A stretch of DNA of 5,321 nucleotides. Source: Rhodospirillaceae bacterium (GTDB lineage Bacteria; Pseudomonadota; Alphaproteobacteria; UBA9219). Shown here piece after piece: positions 3,326 to 5,321 of the stretch. The notes under the pieces are model-generated. The model was given only the letters and a program-made list of their open reading frames with translations, was not told the origin of the DNA and ran no database searches. The stretch lies in assembly GCA_003486725.1 (NCBI GenBank), contig DNGD01000189.1:1-5321 (forward strand). The letters run 5' to 3'. Position 1 is the first letter of the stretch, and the number at the start of each line of letters is the position of its first letter. The position numbers and the translations under genes were made by a program.

Positions 3326-5321
3326 ATGCTCGATCAAGCGACAGCTCAGGTTATTCCGTTCGAACTACGCCCCACAACGCCGGAAAAAGAGCTGCAAAGC
3401 CTGGGCACCAAGATCAATTGTTCTGAATCCGTCGATGAATATCTCTCCAAGGCTGACTGGCGCATCAACGCCAATGCCAATGTTGGCTATAGCCACGCGG
3501 GCCTCGTCAACAACCTTGCCGGTAAAGTGATCGCCAATTTCTGGCTCGATCAAGTCTATACGCAGGAAGAGGGCCGTGCCCACCGCGAAGGCGACTACCA
3601 CATCCATGATCTCGACAGCCTCGCCGGTTATTGCGCGGGCTGGAGCTTGCGTCAGCTGCTCAGCGAAGGTTTCAACGGCGTTCTGGGCCGCGTGTCCAGC
3701 CGTCCTCCCCGTCATTTCCGTGAGGCGCTTGGGCAGATGGCCAACTTCCTTGGCATCCTGCAGTCAGAATGGGCGGGCGCTCAGGCGTTCTCGTCGTTCG
3801 ATACTTATCTGGCACCTTACGTGTTCCGCGATCAGTTGGATGACGCCGAAATCCGCAAGGCGATCCGTCAGTTCGTTTATAATCTGAACGTACCGGCGCG
3901 CTGGGGCCAATCACCCTTCACGAACGTGACGCTCGATATCACGGTGCCAGACGATTTGAAGCTGCAGATGCCGATGGCGCGCGGCGAGCATCTTTATGCT
4001 GGTCTGAAGCAAGACGAGGCTGACAAGCTTCTGGCGCTCGCCAAGTATCGCCGCCCTGAGCTGAAGAGCCTGAGCGAGATGACCTATGCCGACTTCGTGC
4101 CGGAAATGGAGCGCATCGTACTCGCGTACTATGACGTGATGACGGATGGCGATAGCACAGGCCAACCTTTCACCTTCCCGATCCCCACGGTCAATATCAC
4201 CGAGGATTTCGATTGGAACAACAATATCGCCGACGCGATTTTCGAAAACGCCGCAAAGGTAGGCAGCTCCTACTTCCAGAACTTCATCGGCAGCCAGTAC
4301 AAGCGCGATGAAAACGGCAAGATCGTCGAAAACCCAGAAGCCTACAAACCGAACGCCGTACGTTCCATGTGCTGCCGCTTGCAGCTTGACCTGCGCGAAC
4401 TGCAAAAGCGCGGCAACGGTCTGTTCGGCTCCGCCGAAATGACTGGCTCGATCGGCGTTGTCACGCTGAACATGGCGCGTCTGGGCTACAAGTATAAGGG
4501 CGACGAAACCGGTCTGATCGCCGAAATCGAACGCCTGATGGATATGGCCAAGAGCACGCTGGAGAAAAAGCGCGTGTTCGTGAACGAAATGTTCGAGCGC
4601 GGCTTGTATCCCTACACCCGTCGTTATCTGTCGAGCTTCCGCAATCACTTCAGCACCATTGGCGTCAATGGCATGAACGAGATGATTGAGAACTTCACGG
4701 ACGGCAAGCATAACATGACCGACCAAGAAGGCATCGCGCTCACCCTGCGTTTGCTGGATCATATCCGTGCGCGTCTGCGCACCTATCAGGAAGAGTCAGG
4801 CAATTTGTACAACCTTGAAGCCTCACCAGCCGAAGGCGCGACCTATCGCTTCGCCAAGGAAGATTTGAAACGCTTCCCTGGTATCAAGCAATCCGGCGAC
4901 GGCCCGAACATCTATTACACGAACAGCTCGCAGCTTCCGGCCAGTCACACGGACGATCCGTTCGAGGAGCTTGATCTGCAAAACAAGCTGCAGTGCAAAT
5001 ACACGGGCGGTACGGTTCTGCACATGTACATGAACGAAAAGCTGGAGACGGCTGACTCTTGCCGCCAGTTCGTGCGCTCGGTGCTGACCAACTATCAGCT
5101 GCCCTATATCACGATCACGCCGGTCTTCTCGGTTTGCGATGAACATGGCTATCTGAAGGGCGAACAACCCAACTGCCCGCATTGCAATGAGCCGACGCAA
5201 GTCTGGACGCGTGTGATGGGCTACTTCCGTCCGGTTGACAGCTTCAACATCGGTAAGAAGGGCGAGCACCGCGAGCGCGTCCACTTCACCGAGGAAGCCA
5301 TCCGCAAGCACAAGCTGTGCA
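3326..5321 (+). CDS. nrdD: Anaerobic (class III) ribonucleoside-triphosphate reductase, partial at 3' end
   Basis: The frame is open from ATG 3326 to the window edge (665 codons plus one base). NrdD reduces NTPs to dNTPs without oxygen, using a glycyl radical made by the radical-SAM activase NrdG. Family landmarks in order: DWRINANANVGYS (48-60) and HREGDYHIHDLD (86-97) near the start; C103 in YCAGW, the likely partner of the thiyl cysteine; RSMCCRL (346-352), whose C349/C350 pair contains the thiyl-radical cysteine; NLYNLEASPAEG near 495-506; a C-terminal Zn site formed from C604-x2-H607 and C617-x2-C620; and TRVMGYFR with the glycyl radical at G632. Residues 633-665 continue into a basic tail, so the true C-terminus is probably close. 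The N-terminus lacks the ATP-cone found in E. coli NrdD; the reductase core starts almost at once, which makes this one of the cone-less subtypes. Met631 takes the usual Cys/Ser/Ala/Val place before the radical Gly. A good Shine-Dalgarno sequence, FNR boxes and NrdR boxes precede it. nrdG is expected downstream. Confidence 0.96.
   Translation, partial: MLDQATAQVIPFELRPTTPEKELQSLGTKINCSESVDEYLSKADWRINANANVGYSHAGLVNNLAGKVIANFWLDQVYTQEEGRAHREGDYHIHDLDSLAGYCAGWSLRQLLSEGFNGVLGRVSSRPPRHFREALGQMANFLGILQSEWAGAQAFSSFDTYLAPYVFRDQLDDAEIRKAIRQFVYNLNVPARWGQSPFTNVTLDITVPDDLKLQMPMARGEHLYAGLKQDEADKLLALAKYRRPELKSLSEMTYADFVPEMERIVLAYYDVMTDGDSTGQPFTFPIPTVNITEDFDWNNNIADAIFENAAKVGSSYFQNFIGSQYKRDENGKIVENPEAYKPNAVRSMCCRLQLDLRELQKRGNGLFGSAEMTGSIGVVTLNMARLGYKYKGDETGLIAEIERLMDMAKSTLEKKRVFVNEMFERGLYPYTRRYLSSFRNHFSTIGVNGMNEMIENFTDGKHNMTDQEGIALTLRLLDHIRARLRTYQEESGNLYNLEASPAEGATYRFAKEDLKRFPGIKQSGDGPNIYYTNSSQLPASHTDDPFEELDLQNKLQCKYTGGTVLHMYMNEKLETADSCRQFVRSVLTNYQLPYITITPVFSVCDEHGYLKGEQPNCPHCNEPTQVWTRVMGYFRPVDSFNIGKKGEHRERVHFTEEAIRKHKLC

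Noticed and set aside
3911..5311. Minus-strand open frames 3911-4762 and 4823-5311 opposite nrdD
   Set aside because: They are antisense shadows of nrdD, whose motifs are conserved throughout this stretch.

Overview
The window looks like chromosomal DNA from a facultatively anaerobic, ubiquinone-using proteobacterium, most likely an alphaproteobacterium. This is inferred from gene content, moderately high G+C by eye, the ubiT-ubiU-ubiV gene order and FNR/FixK-type boxes; no 16S gene or other taxonomic marker is present. It is a compact oxygen-response region: the O2-independent ubiquinone pathway (ubiT, ubiU, ubiV) followed by the anaerobic class III ribonucleotide reductase gene nrdD, which runs off the right edge.

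Layout. 1-209 (minus): the 5' part of an unrecognised gene, read leftward from a probable TTG start with a well-placed AGGA Shine-Dalgarno sequence. 210-502: a divergent intergenic region holding two adjacent CAAT/ATTG palindromes (227-254), a long nested hairpin repeat of the 'cattcccgcgaaagcggg' type (274-399), and a perfect FNR box (429-442) that sets the ubiT promoter and therefore its start codon. 503-2927 (plus): ubiT, ubiU and ubiV, a translationally coupled operon with 4-nt (ATGA) and 1-nt (TGATG) overlaps. 2928-3325: a 398-nt gap with one doubtful Cys-rich small ORF, two FNR-type boxes (3129-3142 and 3204-3217), and two tandem NrdR-like boxes exactly 32 bp apart (3224-3239 and 3256-3271). 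3326-end (plus): nrdD without an ATP-cone, but including the thiyl-radical Cys, Zn-site and glycyl-radical regions.

How they fit together. When oxygen is absent, the O2-dependent ubiquinone hydroxylases and class I ribonucleotide reductase cannot work. UbiU/UbiV with UbiT replace the former and NrdD (with an NrdG activase expected downstream, not seen here) replaces the latter. Both units carry FNR-type boxes at positions suited to class II activation, and nrdD appears additionally controlled by the dNTP-sensing repressor NrdR.

No wholly new system is evident. The most interesting points are a UbiU in which one of the four cysteines known to bind the [4Fe-4S] cluster in E. coli is glycine, with other cysteines nearby; the composite FNR + tandem NrdR architecture before nrdD; the long hairpin repeat; and the small Cys-rich ORF behind ubiV. 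All family assignments and comparisons are from memory of known proteins, not from a search.
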